From assembly GCA_016218545.1 (NCBI GenBank), contig JACRDQ010000008.1, positions 17,471 to 81,470 of the forward strand: a stretch of 64,000 nt of DNA. The letters are read 5' to 3'. Under the pieces are notes generated by a model. The model searched no databases. It worked only from the letters and a program-made list of their open reading frames with translations, and was not told the origin of the DNA. Below are positions 37,462-46,852 of the stretch, piece by piece (position 1 is the stretch's first letter; each line of letters begins with the position of its first letter). The stretch is from Elusimicrobiota bacterium. Lineage in GTDB: Bacteria; Elusimicrobiota; Elusimicrobia; UBA1565; UBA9628. The position numbers were made by a program, and so were the translations under genes.

Positions 37462-38478
37462 CTAGGAGGTTCGGTCCTGCTGCGGGACCATCCGACCTAC
37501 GAGGATGGAAGCCGCATCCTCGACCTCGCGGAAGAAAGATCCTGTCTTGGCAGGGTCCCACCTGGTGGTGAAGCGCTTGAACGCGGCCAGCCGCTCCTGG
37601 CGAGCCAGGCAAGCGGCATGCACGAGGCCGGGCACCGGGTTGTCGGGGGAGTTCGAGGCGGCCCTGCCCGGCCTGCCTGCCCGGCCGGCTTCGGCTTCCA
37701 CCAGCCCGACCGCCCAGGAAGAGGCGGCCTTCTTGGCGCAGCGGCGGCAGGCTTTCAAGAGCAGGTTGAGGTCGTGCATGGTCCCAAGGTCGTCTTGGAG
37801 CTTCTTGAGATGGCCCACGGCCTTCCTACAGAGGAAGGAGCGCGACAGGAACGGCTCGAGCAGGTAGCGCAGGCCTTTGCCCGCGATGCGGGCCTCATGG
37901 ATGTGCTCGTCGTCGGAAGGCTCCTGGATGGCGCGAAGACCCGCGGCCAGGAGCCTGGAGGCCTGCCGGAGCCGGTCCGCGGAGCGTTCGCCGAAGGTCT
38001 CCGTCTCCGCAGGGGGGCCGGCTGCGAGGGCCGAGAGGTCCTCGCGAAGCCCGGCTTCAAGGGCCGTGAAGTCCCGGCACGCCGAGGAGATGAAGGCGCG
38101 GCCGTCTTCGGGCGCGGACTTCCGGGCCTTGGCCAGCAGGGCGTCGAAACCGGGCTTGCGGCTGGGGTGGAGGTCCTTGCCCCAGGCCTTGAGCATTCCT
38201 TCAAGCACCTCGGCGTCGCGGGCCGAATTGGTGTCCTTGGCGAGCCTGCGCAGGGCCTTGACGGTCTTGCGCTTGAGCGCGCCCTCGAAGGAAGGGGCGT
38301 AGGCTCTCACCACCACCCGGAGCCTGCGCAAGCCGACCCTGAGATCGTGCAGGGCTTCGGGGTCGGACGCCTTGGCCAGGAGCTTGGCTGCCTCCGAGGC
38401 GGCGTGGAGACGGTGGAGGGCCAGAAGAGCCGCGGCCTGGGCCACGGGCTTCTCGGGCAGTCCGCGTGGCAGGCGCAC
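37462..38478 (-). CDS. CHAD domain protein (polyphosphate-associated)
   Basis: 338 residues from a GTG. The CHAD helical domain shows the conserved basic and His residues (EALHDLRVGLRRLRVVVRAY, DTNSARDAEVL, EHIHEARIAGKGLRYLLEPF, KKLQDDLGTMHDL). CHAD proteins bind inorganic polyphosphate and localise to polyphosphate granules. This one is the last gene of an operon encoding two polyphosphate kinases and SixA, which fits that role. Confidence 0.92.
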   Translation of the reverse strand: MRLPRGLPEKPVAQAAALLALHRLHAASEAAKLLAKASDPEALHDLRVGLRRLRVVVRAYAPSFEGALKRKTVKALRRLAKDTNSARDAEVLEGMLKAWGKDLHPSRKPGFDALLAKARKSAPEDGRAFISSACRDFTALEAGLREDLSALAAGPPAETETFGERSADRLRQASRLLAAGLRAIQEPSDDEHIHEARIAGKGLRYLLEPFLSRSFLCRKAVGHLKKLQDDLGTMHDLNLLLKACRRCAKKAASSWAVGLVEAEAGRAGRPGRAASNSPDNPVPGLVHAACLARQERLAAFKRFTTRWDPAKTGSFFREVEDAASILVGRMVPQQDRTS

Positions 38479-38491
38479 GGGAGAGGTCCCT

Positions 38492-38995
38492 TCAGGCCAT
38501 GGCCCTGAGCTGCGAGGGCTGAAGCAGCCACTTGAGCAGGCCGCGGCCGGGCTTGGGCGCGGCCTCGAACTCCACGAGCGCGGCAGCGCCCTTGCGCAGG
38601 TCGGCGAATGAGTCGGGCTCGCCGGTGAGCATACGGGCCAGGAGCGCGCTCAAGTCGGGCTCGTGGCCCACGAGCACGGCTGACGCATGGGAGTCGAGCT
38701 CGCCAAGGCGGGTGAACACGGCTCCGGGCTCGCCTCCGGGCCTGAGGGCCTCGAGCTTCTCGAGCTTGGCCGAGGGAAAGCGCTTGTGGAGGATGTCCGC
38801 GGTCTCGATGGCGCGGGCAAGCGGGCTCGAAACGATGACGTCCACCTTGTCGAGCGTCCCGGCCAGGCCCTTGGCGGCTTTGCGCCATTTGTCGCGGCCC
38901 TTCGGGGTCAGGGGCCTGATCTCGTCGGGCTTGCCCTTCTTGGACCACTCGGCGCGGTCTCCGGCGGCGGCGTGCCTGATGATGATGACCTGCAT
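38492..38995 (-). CDS. sixA: SixA-type phosphohistidine phosphatase
   Basis: 167 residues. The histidine-phosphatase signature is at the N-terminus (VIIIRHAAAGDR, His8) and the second catalytic His is in AVLVGHEPDLSALL; SSPLARAIETADIL is the conserved middle block. SixA removes phosphate from histidine in phosphorelay proteins. It sits 2 bp after ppk1 and 13 bp before the CHAD gene, the common SixA-CHAD-Ppk grouping. Confidence 0.93.
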   Translation of the reverse strand: MQVIIIRHAAAGDRAEWSKKGKPDEIRPLTPKGRDKWRKAAKGLAGTLDKVDVIVSSPLARAIETADILHKRFPSAKLEKLEALRPGGEPGAVFTRLGELDSHASAVLVGHEPDLSALLARMLTGEPDSFADLRKGAAALVEFEAAPKPGRGLLKWLLQPSQLRAMA

Positions 38996-38997
38996 GG

Positions 38998-41268
38998 TCA
39001 GTCGGTCTCCTTGGCGGGCTCGGGCTTGGCCGGGGCCTCCGCCGCGGGCTCGGGAGCGGCGGCAGGGGGCTTGGGCTCCTCCGTCTCGGTCCTGGCCGGC
39101 GGCTCGGGGGCCGCGGGCTTGGCCGGCTCCGGCTCGGCTTTCTTGGCCGGGGCGCGCTCCTCGAGGATGGTGCCCTTGTATTGGGCCTCGGCGAGCTGCT
39201 CGAAGAGGGTCTGGGAGCGGATGGCCTCGGCTCCCTCGGCGCGTTCGACCCGGTCGTACGTCCCGTCGGGCTTGAGCTCCCAGGCCTTGACGTTGTCCAT
39301 GAGGCTCTTGCCCAGGATGACGTCGGTGATGAAGCGGCGGATGCTCGGGTCCTTGACCGGGAAGGCGATCTCGTAGCGCGAGAAGAAGTTCCGCGGCATC
39401 CAGTCCGCGCTCGAGAGGAAGAGCCTCTGGCGCTCCCCGGCGCCGAAGGAGTAGATCCTGCTGTGCTCGAGGAAGCGGTCCACGACGCTCACGACCCTGA
39501 TGTTGTCGCTCATGCCCCGGATGCCGGGGCGCAGGCAGCAGATGCCGCGCACCAGGAGCTCCACCTTGACCCCGGCGCGCGAGGCGTCGTAGAGCGCCTC
39601 GATGACGTCCGGGTCGACCAGGGAGTTCATCTTGGCCGTGATCCTGCCGTCGCCGTCGCTCTTCTGGCGCTTGATCTCCTCGCGGATGAGGCGCATGAAC
39701 TGCGCGTGGAGGTTGACCGGCGCCACCAGGAGCTCCTTGAAGCCCGACGGCTCCTGCCTCTGGGAGAGGACGTGGAAGAAGGCGCCCGTCTCGGCCCCGA
39801 GGGCCTCGTCCGCGGTGAGCAGGCCCAGGTCCGTGTACTGGCGCGCCGTGCCCGGGTGGTAGTTGCCCGTGCCCAGGTGGAGGTAGACCCGCTCGACGCC
39901 CGCCTCCTCGCGCACGATGCGCGTGACCTTGCTGTGGACCTTGAAGCCCCCCATGGGGGCCACGACCTTGGCCCCGGCCGCGCGAAGCTCCGTGGCCCAC
40001 GCCACGTTGGCCGCCTCGTCGAAGCGGGCCTTGATCTCCACGTAGACCGAGACCTTCTTCCCGGCCCGCGCGGCTTCCTTGAGGGCCTCGATGATGGGGG
40101 ACTCGCGGCTGGTGCGGTAGAGGGTGTGGTAGATCTCGCGCACCGCCGGGTCGCGGGCGGCCTGCAGGAGGAAGTTGACCACGATGTCGAACGAGTCGTA
40201 AGGGTGATGGAGCAGGATGTCGCGGGTCTTGAGGATGTCGAAGAGGTCCTTGGAGCGCATGAAGCGCGGGGACTGGGGCCGCACCGGCGGATAGCGGAGC
40301 CTCGTCGATGCCGGGGCGTCGAAGACGCGGCGCATCGCCGGCAGGTCGATGGGCAGGTCGAACCGGTAGAGCGCGGCCGAGTCCAGCCCGAGCTGGGACG
40401 CCAGGAAGAGCGAGCCCTCCGAATAGGAGGCCGCGTCCACCTCCAGGCGGATGACCCGGGCCTCGCCGCGCCTGCGGCGCAGCCCCTGGAGGATCTGCTC
40501 CTCGAGGGTGACCTCCTCGTCGGGACGGTAGCCGAGGTCCGCGTCGCGGATGATCTTGAACGGGAAGGCCTCGATGGCCTCGCGGTCGGGGAACATGTTC
40601 TGCGCGCGCGACGCGACCCAGCGGTCCGCGAGCCCCCAGACCGAGGTCTTGCCGTCGGGGGGGAGCTCCACCAGCCTGTTCTCGCGCTCGCCCAGGTCGA
40701 TGATGGCGTAGCGGCGCGCGAAGCGCACGAAGACGTAGATCTTCTGGCTCTGGAGCGGCGGGGGCGGCTCGTCGAGGCGCTGGAGGGCGGCGCGGGCGCC
40801 GGTCAGGCGGGCCTGGATGTCGTAGTCGTAGGGGCTGGCCCCGGCGAACTCGGTGACCAGGCGCACCCCCTGCTTGGCCAAGGTCTCGAGGATGTCCCGG
40901 AAGTACCGTGCCTGCAGGGCCTTCTGCCGAAGGGCGTGCTCGCGGACCAGGGCCAGGAGCTGGCGGGCGGTCAAGCCGTCGGGGTAGCGGTAGTTGGGCG
41001 TCCGACTCGTGATCTTGGCGATCTCGGCCACGCGCACCATGAAGAACTCGTCGAGGTTGGAGCTGACGATGGAGGCGAAGCGCAGGCGCTCGAGGGCCGG
41101 GACCGACGGGTCGGCCGCCTCGTTGAGGACCCGGTCGTTGAAGCTCAGCCAGCTCAGGTCCCGGTTGTAGAGGCGCTGGACCGTGGGCGCCGCGTGCGCG
41201 GCCGGCGCGGCCGGCTTGGCCTCGAGGAAGGTCGCGAGCGGCTTCCAGTCCAGCTCGTCGGGCGTCAA
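38998..41268 (-). CDS. ppk1: Polyphosphate kinase 1
   Basis: 756 residues starting at a TTG that overlaps the upstream stop (TTGA). Domains follow the Ppk1 order: N domain (LYNRDLSWLSFNDRVLNEA, SNLDEFFMVRVAEI), head, and two catalytic C domains with the autophosphorylated-His region GGFKVHSKVTRIV, HLGTGNYHPGTARQYTDLGLLT and RNFFSRYEIAFPV. It reversibly makes polyphosphate from ATP. A roughly 60-residue Pro/Ala/Glu/Lys-rich tail at the C-terminus is unusual for the family. Overlap with the PPK2-type gene implies coordinated expression of synthesis and use of polyphosphate. Confidence 0.96.
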   Translation of the reverse strand: MTPDELDWKPLATFLEAKPAAPAAHAAPTVQRLYNRDLSWLSFNDRVLNEAADPSVPALERLRFASIVSSNLDEFFMVRVAEIAKITSRTPNYRYPDGLTARQLLALVREHALRQKALQARYFRDILETLAKQGVRLVTEFAGASPYDYDIQARLTGARAALQRLDEPPPPLQSQKIYVFVRFARRYAIIDLGERENRLVELPPDGKTSVWGLADRWVASRAQNMFPDREAIEAFPFKIIRDADLGYRPDEEVTLEEQILQGLRRRRGEARVIRLEVDAASYSEGSLFLASQLGLDSAALYRFDLPIDLPAMRRVFDAPASTRLRYPPVRPQSPRFMRSKDLFDILKTRDILLHHPYDSFDIVVNFLLQAARDPAVREIYHTLYRTSRESPIIEALKEAARAGKKVSVYVEIKARFDEAANVAWATELRAAGAKVVAPMGGFKVHSKVTRIVREEAGVERVYLHLGTGNYHPGTARQYTDLGLLTADEALGAETGAFFHVLSQRQEPSGFKELLVAPVNLHAQFMRLIREEIKRQKSDGDGRITAKMNSLVDPDVIEALYDASRAGVKVELLVRGICCLRPGIRGMSDNIRVVSVVDRFLEHSRIYSFGAGERQRLFLSSADWMPRNFFSRYEIAFPVKDPSIRRFITDVILGKSLMDNVKAWELKPDGTYDRVERAEGAEAIRSQTLFEQLAEAQYKGTILEERAPAKKAEPEPAKPAAPEPPARTETEEPKPPAAAPEPAAEAPAKPEPAKETD

Positions 41269-42806
41269 GGGAGGCTCATGCCTCCTTTCCAGCCGTCCGA
41301 CTTGCGGACCTTGTTGCGCACGGCCTTGGCCACGGTCTGGAGCACCTTGATGCGGGCGCAGAGCTTGTCGTCCGCCTCCACGAGGGTCCAGGGCGAGTCG
41401 TCGACGGAGGTCTCTGCGACCATGTCCGCTACCGCGGCGTCGTACTGCGCCTTCTTCTCGCGGTTGCGCCAGTCCTCCGGCGTGATCTTGAAGCGCTTGT
41501 AGGCGATCTGCTCGCGCTCCTTGAACCGCCGGAGCTGTTCGTCGGGGCTGACCTGGAGCCAAAACTTGACGAGGACCGCTCCGGAGCGCGCGAGCTGGCG
41601 CTCGAACTCCCGGATCTCCTCGTAGGCGCGCTTCCAGTCCTGGGTCCGGCAGAAGCCCTCGACGCGCTCGACGAGGACGCGGCCGTACCAGGAGCGGTCG
41701 AACATGGCCCAGTGTCCGGCCTTGGGGATGTGCTTCCAGAAGCGCCAGAGGTAGTGCTTGTGCTTCTCCTCTCCCTCGGGCGCCGCGATGGGGATCACGT
41801 TGTAGCCGCGCGGGTCGAGGGCCGAGGTCAGGCGCCGGATCGTGCCTCCCTTGCCGGAGGCGTCCGAGCCCTCGAAGACCACGATGACGGGCAGGCGCTT
41901 GACGTAGCAGAGGTGCTGGAGCACGCGGAGCTCGTCGGAGAGGTTGTCGAGGGACTCCTCGTAGACCCCCCGGTCCAGCCTCCGGGAGAGGTCGAGGGTG
42001 GAGAGGGGGTCGGTCCCCTTGGTGACGCGGGTCCCGTCGGCCGGGGCCGGCTTGGGCTCGCCGGCCGAGGCGGCCTTGCGCTGGAGGGCCTTGCGGAAGG
42101 CCGCGGCCACCTCCTCGGCCACGCGCATGCGGCGGTGCCTGCGGTCCGTGGCCTCGACCGTGATCCACGGGGCGTGCTTGGCGTGGGTCTCGGCGAGGAG
42201 TTCCTCCGCGGTCGAGAGGCGCTCGTTGTAGAGCTTGTTCTCCTTCCAGGACTCCTTGCTCACCCGGAAGGAGAAGGCCGGGTCCTTCTCCCACTTCTGG
42301 AACCGCTTCTTCTGCTCCTTGCGGCCGATGTGCATCCAGAACTTGAGGATGAGGACGCCGTCGTCGGCCAGCACCTGCTCGAACTGCCGGAAGGACTCGA
42401 TGCCGGCCTGCCACTTCTTCGTCTTGAGGCAGGAGTCGAAGCGGTCGCGCAGGAGCCAGTGATAGTAGGAGTGCTGGAAGACCGCGACCTGGCCCCGGGC
42501 CGGGATGTCGCGCCAGTAGCGCCAGAAGAAGGGGCGATAGGCCTCCTCCTCGGTCGGCTCGACGAAGGGGTAGACCCTGGTGCCGCGCGGGTCCATGCGC
42601 TCGAGGAGGCGGTTGATGACGTCTCCCTTGCCCGCGCCTTCCCAGCCCTCGAAGATGAGGAGGACGGGGATGCGGGCCTCGTAGACCTGCCGGTGGAGGC
42701 GCTGGAGCTCCAGCATGAGGGCGCTCATCTTTTCCTTGTAGGCGGAAGGCTCGAGCGCCTTGCCCAGGTCGAGTTTCGCGAGGGAGACCTTGGTTTCAGT
42801 GGTCAT
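41265..42806 (-). CDS. pap: Two-domain PPK2-family polyphosphate:nucleotide phosphotransferase (Pap-like)
   Basis: 513 residues from the ATG at 42806. Two tandem PPK2 modules: domain 1 (about 20-260) with Walker A FEGWEGAGKGDV and RPFFWRYWRDIP, domain 2 (about 270-510) with VFEGSDASGKGGTIRRL, HYLWRFWKHIP and DRSWYGRVLVERVEG. Tandem PPK2 of this size is the class II type, which phosphorylates AMP with polyphosphate. The TATAAT 6 nt upstream and missing Shine-Dalgarno suggest a leaderless start. First gene of the polyphosphate operon. Confidence 0.93.
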   Translation of the reverse strand: MTTETKVSLAKLDLGKALEPSAYKEKMSALMLELQRLHRQVYEARIPVLLIFEGWEGAGKGDVINRLLERMDPRGTRVYPFVEPTEEEAYRPFFWRYWRDIPARGQVAVFQHSYYHWLLRDRFDSCLKTKKWQAGIESFRQFEQVLADDGVLILKFWMHIGRKEQKKRFQKWEKDPAFSFRVSKESWKENKLYNERLSTAEELLAETHAKHAPWITVEATDRRHRRMRVAEEVAAAFRKALQRKAASAGEPKPAPADGTRVTKGTDPLSTLDLSRRLDRGVYEESLDNLSDELRVLQHLCYVKRLPVIVVFEGSDASGKGGTIRRLTSALDPRGYNVIPIAAPEGEEKHKHYLWRFWKHIPKAGHWAMFDRSWYGRVLVERVEGFCRTQDWKRAYEEIREFERQLARSGAVLVKFWLQVSPDEQLRRFKEREQIAYKRFKITPEDWRNREKKAQYDAAVADMVAETSVDDSPWTLVEADDKLCARIKVLQTVAKAVRNKVRKSDGWKGGMSLP

Positions 42807-42886
42807 GGAGGCATTATATCTTAGCCCTCCAAGCATAAGCCAGGCTGCTCTTGCCGCTCCAGCCAAGGTAGAGATATACTCTTTCA
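42807..42886. promoter_or_regulatory. 80-bp divergent promoter region with two leaderless-type starts
   Basis: Minus strand: TATAAT (42813-42818) ends 6 nt before the ATG of the pap gene. Plus strand: TATACT (42875-42880) ends 6 nt before the GTG of the caspase-like gene; TTGCCG lies 18 bp upstream of it. Neither gene has a ribosome-binding site. Confidence 0.6.
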
Positions 42887-45163
42887 GTGAGAAAAAACGT
42901 GTTTTTCATGATTCTTCTGCTCGTCCCCTCCCTGGCCGCCGCCTGGGAGGACGGCGATGACCAGAACGGCCGTATCCTCAACCGCTATACGGCGCCCAGC
43001 GTGTTCTTCCGGCGGCAGCGCTCCAGGCCGGTCAAGCCGGTGAACGTCTACCCTCCGGGGATGCCCGTGCCCGCGCAGCCGGTCCAGCCCCCGGCGCCGT
43101 GGCAGCCCCCGGCCAAGGGAGCCGGCCCGGAGAGGCCTCCGGTCATGGTGTCGTTCGCTGAGACCTACGAGGCCGTGGTCAAGGCCTACCTCAAGGAGGC
43201 CGAGGCCCGCAACGAGGGGGACTTCCTCGTCAAGGACGAGGTCACCTCGCACCTCTACCGGCTCATGCTCGTGCGCGTGCCCAGGGACCGAATCGTCTAC
43301 CTCTCCCGTGAGGAGGCCTTCTCATGCGTGACCTTCAAGGGCGCCGGCGGCGAGAAGATCGACCTCGACATCTACGTGAGGCGGTCCGGCGTCGGCGGGG
43401 AGTGGTCGGTCTCGAAGATCTACCTCCACAAGATCGACGACGAGGAGCGCTTCGTGTACGGACCCAACTATCAGCCCATGGCCCCTGAAGCCGCGGCCGC
43501 GGCCACGGCGGCAGCCGAGGCGCGGACGCAGGTCCTCCAGGGCCGTGCGACGGCGAAGCCCGCTCCGGCCCCCGCGGTGCCCAAGCCGGAGAAGCCGGCC
43601 AAGCTTTCCCTGCAGGTGTCCTTCCGCGAGCCCTCGGGCAACGGGCTGCTCGACGGAGAGGAGAAGGGCGAGCTCGAGGTCTCGGTGTCGAACGCGGGTC
43701 CCGGCCCGGCCTATGCCGTGCGCCTGACCCCGTTCCTGCAGTCGAAGTCCCAGGTCTCCCTGCCCGCCTACGTCGAGGTCGGCGAGGTCCGGGCTGGCCG
43801 GACCTCGAAGGTCTCGGTGCCGCTCGAGGCGGCCTCCGCCGCGTCCGGCAAGGTCCAGGTGCGCATCGAGGCCAAGGAAGGCAACGGCTTCGACGCCGAG
43901 CCCATCCTCGTCGAATTCAAGGCGCGCGCCTTCCAGGCGCCCAAGCTCTCGGTGTCCGCGGTCGAGGTCGGCCCGGGCCGGACGGTCAGGGCGGGGGAGC
44001 CCATGAGCCTCAGGGTGGAGGTGCGCAACCTGGGCCCGGGACCGGCCGAGGCCGTGACCGCGCTCCTGGTGACCGGCAGCAAGGACGTCTTCATCTCCGG
44101 CGAGCCGTCGGCCCCGCTCGGCGGGCTCGGAGCCGGGGAGTCCAAGGCCGCGGAGTTCGAGTTCTTCGTCAACAAGCGCTACAAGGAGGAGGGCCCCCTG
44201 CCCCTCACCGTCACCCTGAGCGAGGCCCGGGGGAGATACGGTTTGAACGCCGCGCCCCTCAACCTCGTCCTGGGTAAGGCGCCGCCGGCCATGAAGGTCG
44301 TGGCCTTCCAGGGCAAGGAGGCCGGACGTGAGCAGGAGGCCGAGCCCGCGGCCGCGCTCGAGGACGTGGACTATCCCCCGAAGTCCAAGGCGGCGCTCGA
44401 TCCTCACGCTTTCGCCGTGATCGTCGGCATCGAGCAGTACCGGGACCTGCCCGCGGTCGAGTTCGCCGGCCGCGACGCGGAGGCGATGTACGCATACTTG
44501 ACCCGCGCCATGGGCTTCGACAGCCGCAACGTGACCCTGCTCAAGGACGAGCGGGCGACCCTCACGGACATGGCGACTTTCCTCGGGCCATGGCTCGAGG
44601 ACCGGGTCACGCCGGAGAGCCGCGTGTTCGTCTACTTCGCCGGCCACGGGGCTCCGGACCCCAGGACCGGGGAGGGCTATCTCATCCCGCACGACGGCAA
44701 CCCCAGCTACGTCGCCACCAAGGCCCTCGCGGTCAAGGACCTCTACGCGGGCTTGGCGAAGCTCCCGGCCAAGGACGTGACCGTGGTCCTCGACGCCTGC
44801 TTCTCCGGCTCGGGGGGGAGGTCCGTGCTCGCAAAGGGCGCCCGACCCCTGGTCCAGGCGGCCCGGGCTCCGGACCCGGGGGAGAACATGGCGGTCATCA
44901 CGGCCTCCCGAGGCGACCAGATCAGCACCTACTTCCCGGAGGCCCGGCACGGCATGCTGACCTACTTCCTGCTCAAGGGGCTCCGCGGGGGCGCCGACCG
45001 GGACTCGGACCGCCAGGTCACCACGGCCGAGCTCTTCGGGTTCCTCACTCCCGAGGTCGAGCGCGAGGCGCGCAGGCAGCACGTGGAGCAGACCCCGACC
45101 ATCAGTCCGGACCTCGGCAGGCTGGGCGACAAGGGGACCCGCGTCTGGGTGCGGCTCAAATAA
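42887..45163 (+). CDS. Secreted caspase-like (peptidase C14) protein with CARDB-type domains
   Basis: 758 residues. Signal peptide (about 1-19), a Pro-rich stretch, an N-terminal unknown domain (about 85-200), two CARDB/Ig-like domains (about 235-355 and 360-480; NGLLDGEEKGELEVSVSNAGPGPA, GEPMSLRVEVRNLGPGPAEAV) and a C-terminal caspase-fold peptidase (about 505-755). The catalytic dyad is intact: His587 in VYFAGHGAPDP and Cys638 in VVLDACFSGSGG. Start GTG 42887 is placed by a -10 box 6 nt upstream; GTG 42899 and ATG 42908 are alternatives. It lies 6 bp upstream of an Omp85-like gene, hinting at a surface or periplasmic role. Confidence 0.88.
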   Translation: MRKNVFFMILLLVPSLAAAWEDGDDQNGRILNRYTAPSVFFRRQRSRPVKPVNVYPPGMPVPAQPVQPPAPWQPPAKGAGPERPPVMVSFAETYEAVVKAYLKEAEARNEGDFLVKDEVTSHLYRLMLVRVPRDRIVYLSREEAFSCVTFKGAGGEKIDLDIYVRRSGVGGEWSVSKIYLHKIDDEERFVYGPNYQPMAPEAAAAATAAAEARTQVLQGRATAKPAPAPAVPKPEKPAKLSLQVSFREPSGNGLLDGEEKGELEVSVSNAGPGPAYAVRLTPFLQSKSQVSLPAYVEVGEVRAGRTSKVSVPLEAASAASGKVQVRIEAKEGNGFDAEPILVEFKARAFQAPKLSVSAVEVGPGRTVRAGEPMSLRVEVRNLGPGPAEAVTALLVTGSKDVFISGEPSAPLGGLGAGESKAAEFEFFVNKRYKEEGPLPLTVTLSEARGRYGLNAAPLNLVLGKAPPAMKVVAFQGKEAGREQEAEPAAALEDVDYPPKSKAALDPHAFAVIVGIEQYRDLPAVEFAGRDAEAMYAYLTRAMGFDSRNVTLLKDERATLTDMATFLGPWLEDRVTPESRVFVYFAGHGAPDPRTGEGYLIPHDGNPSYVATKALAVKDLYAGLAKLPAKDVTVVLDACFSGSGGRSVLAKGARPLVQAARAPDPGENMAVITASRGDQISTYFPEARHGMLTYFLLKGLRGGADRDSDRQVTTAELFGFLTPEVEREARRQHVEQTPTISPDLGRLGDKGTRVWVRLK

Positions 45164-45169
45164 GGCCGG

Positions 45170-46783
45170 ATGACTTCTATCCTGGCCCTCGCCGCGGGGG
45201 CGTTCCTCCTGCCCGCCGCCCTGGCGCAGCCCGTCTCCACGGCCGCCGCCGTCGTCGAGACGGTGGGACCGGCCCGGCTCACGGTGGGGACGGTCCACGT
45301 CGTGGTCCACGACGTCTTCGACACCGAAGACCCCGCCGAGGACAAGTGGCTCTTCCGCAGGGCCAACGACATGCACCGCAACACCAACGACGTGGTGGTG
45401 CGCAGGGAGCTCCTCTTCAAGGAGGGGGACCTCTACGACGCGAGGCTTCTGGAGGAGACGGAGCGCAACCTCCGCAGGCTCCCGATCTTCCGCCTGGTGC
45501 GCGTCGAGGCCGCCCCGGCCGGGACCGGCGCGATGGACGTGACCGTCCACGTCTACGACAACTGGACGATCACGCCCACGACCTCGTTCAAGCGCGCCGG
45601 GGGCACCTACGCCTGGAAGGTGGGACTCAAGGACTCCAACCTCCTCGGCTACGGCAAGACCGCGGGCGCGGTCTACGGGAAGACCTTCACCCAGATCGAG
45701 AAGAACGTGTTCTACGAGGATCCCCAACTCTTCGGCCGACGTCTCACGGCCGGGGCGGGGATCTTCGAGGGAGGGGAAGCCAGGACCTACAACGTCAACC
45801 TGGCCAAGCCCTTCTACTCCTCGACCGCGCAGGAGGCCATGGGCTTCGCCGGCTCCTACCGCGACGAGAAGATCTTCCACGACGACGCCGTCGTCCCGTT
45901 CGGCCACGTGCGCCAGCGCACCAAGGAGGCCCGGGTCTTCTACGGCCGGTCCCTGGGATCGACGCCCTCCATGGTCCGGCGCGGGGTCTTCACGGCCGGC
46001 TACTCCCGCTCGCGCATCGAGGCCGTCCCGGGAGAGAGCGTCATCAAGAGCGATCCCTTGTCCATCGAAACCCTGCTCGAGGCCCTCTTCACCGCGGAGG
46101 AGCAGGCCTTCGTCAAGGAGCAGAACATCAAGAGGCTCTACCGCGACGAGGACATCAACCTGGGGTGGACCGGGGCCATGTCCTTCCGGATGAGCCCGAG
46201 GTTCCTCGGGTCGAGCACGGACAGCTACGACCAGCGCCTGAGCATCGGCAAGGGCGTCCCGTTCGGCTCAGGCCACTTCTTCAAGGGCGAGACCGGCCTG
46301 ACGACGCGGTTCTCCGGGGACGTCTACACGAGCGTGGTGTGGGGACTCAACGGCGAGTACTACAAGCGCCTGCTGCCCTGGAACACCCTGGCGACCCACG
46401 CCTCCTTCGACTACGGCCACGGGCTCAACCCCTCCAACGCCCTGCTGCTCGGGGAGCTCGAGGGCCTGCGGGGTTACGGGCTGTACCACACCTCGGGCAA
46501 CCGCAGGTTCCTCTTCAACCTCGAGGACCGGCTCTTCCTGGTGGACAACCTCTTCAGGTTGGTCACCCTCGGAGGGGTCCTCTTCTTCGACGCGGGCTCG
46601 ACCTGGATGGGAGAGACCGTGGCCTTCGGGAGCTGGAAGACCAGCGTGGGCGCGGGCCTGAGGGTGGGCACGAGCCGCGGCACGGGAGGCAGCCCCCTGC
46701 GGCTGGACCTGGCCTACGCCTTCAAGGAGAACGGCATGCCGTCCCGTTGGTCGCTCTCCATCCTCACCGGTCAAGCTTTTTGA
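45170..46783 (+). CDS. Omp85/BamA-superfamily outer-membrane protein
   Basis: 537 residues. Signal peptide ending ALAQP, one POTRA-like domain (about 70-140; VVVRRELLFKEGDLYDARLLEETERNLRRL) and a 16-strand-type barrel. The signature loop-6 motif appears as LEGLRGYGLYHTSGNRRF, and the chain ends in an aromatic residue (LTGQAF) as expected of barrels. Having a single POTRA suggests a specialised translocase or pore rather than BamA. Encoded 6 bp after the caspase-like gene. Its TGA is directly followed by the palindrome at 46783-46852. Confidence 0.85.
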   Translation: MTSILALAAGAFLLPAALAQPVSTAAAVVETVGPARLTVGTVHVVVHDVFDTEDPAEDKWLFRRANDMHRNTNDVVVRRELLFKEGDLYDARLLEETERNLRRLPIFRLVRVEAAPAGTGAMDVTVHVYDNWTITPTTSFKRAGGTYAWKVGLKDSNLLGYGKTAGAVYGKTFTQIEKNVFYEDPQLFGRRLTAGAGIFEGGEARTYNVNLAKPFYSSTAQEAMGFAGSYRDEKIFHDDAVVPFGHVRQRTKEARVFYGRSLGSTPSMVRRGVFTAGYSRSRIEAVPGESVIKSDPLSIETLLEALFTAEEQAFVKEQNIKRLYRDEDINLGWTGAMSFRMSPRFLGSSTDSYDQRLSIGKGVPFGSGHFFKGETGLTTRFSGDVYTSVVWGLNGEYYKRLLPWNTLATHASFDYGHGLNPSNALLLGELEGLRGYGLYHTSGNRRFLFNLEDRLFLVDNLFRLVTLGGVLFFDAGSTWMGETVAFGSWKTSVGAGLRVGTSRGTGGSPLRLDLAYAFKENGMPSRWSLSILTGQAF

Positions 46784-46852
46784 CGGTGCCTGGCATTGTA
46801 TTGATTGTATCTTTCAGCTGAAAGATACAATCAATACAATGCCAGGCACCGT
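46783..46852. repeat. 70-bp perfect palindrome, family A, copy 1
   Basis: Two 35-bp arms with no spacer; ends ACGGTGCCTGGC...GCCAGGCACCGT and centre CAG|CTG. It fills the whole gap between two converging genes, sharing the last A of one stop codon and abutting the other. Nearly identical to the copy at 48783-48850, from which it differs by one base per arm. Confidence 0.95.

Noticed and set aside
37337..37612. Upstream extension of the 645-residue membrane protein
   Set aside because: Extension is Pro/Gly/Arg-rich without protein character, and the ATG at 37336 has both a ribosome-binding site and a signal peptide.
41269..42414. N-terminal extension of the Ppk1 frame
   Set aside because: The extra residues are an out-of-frame shadow of the PPK2-type gene; the TTG overlapping its stop gives a normal Ppk1 N-terminus.
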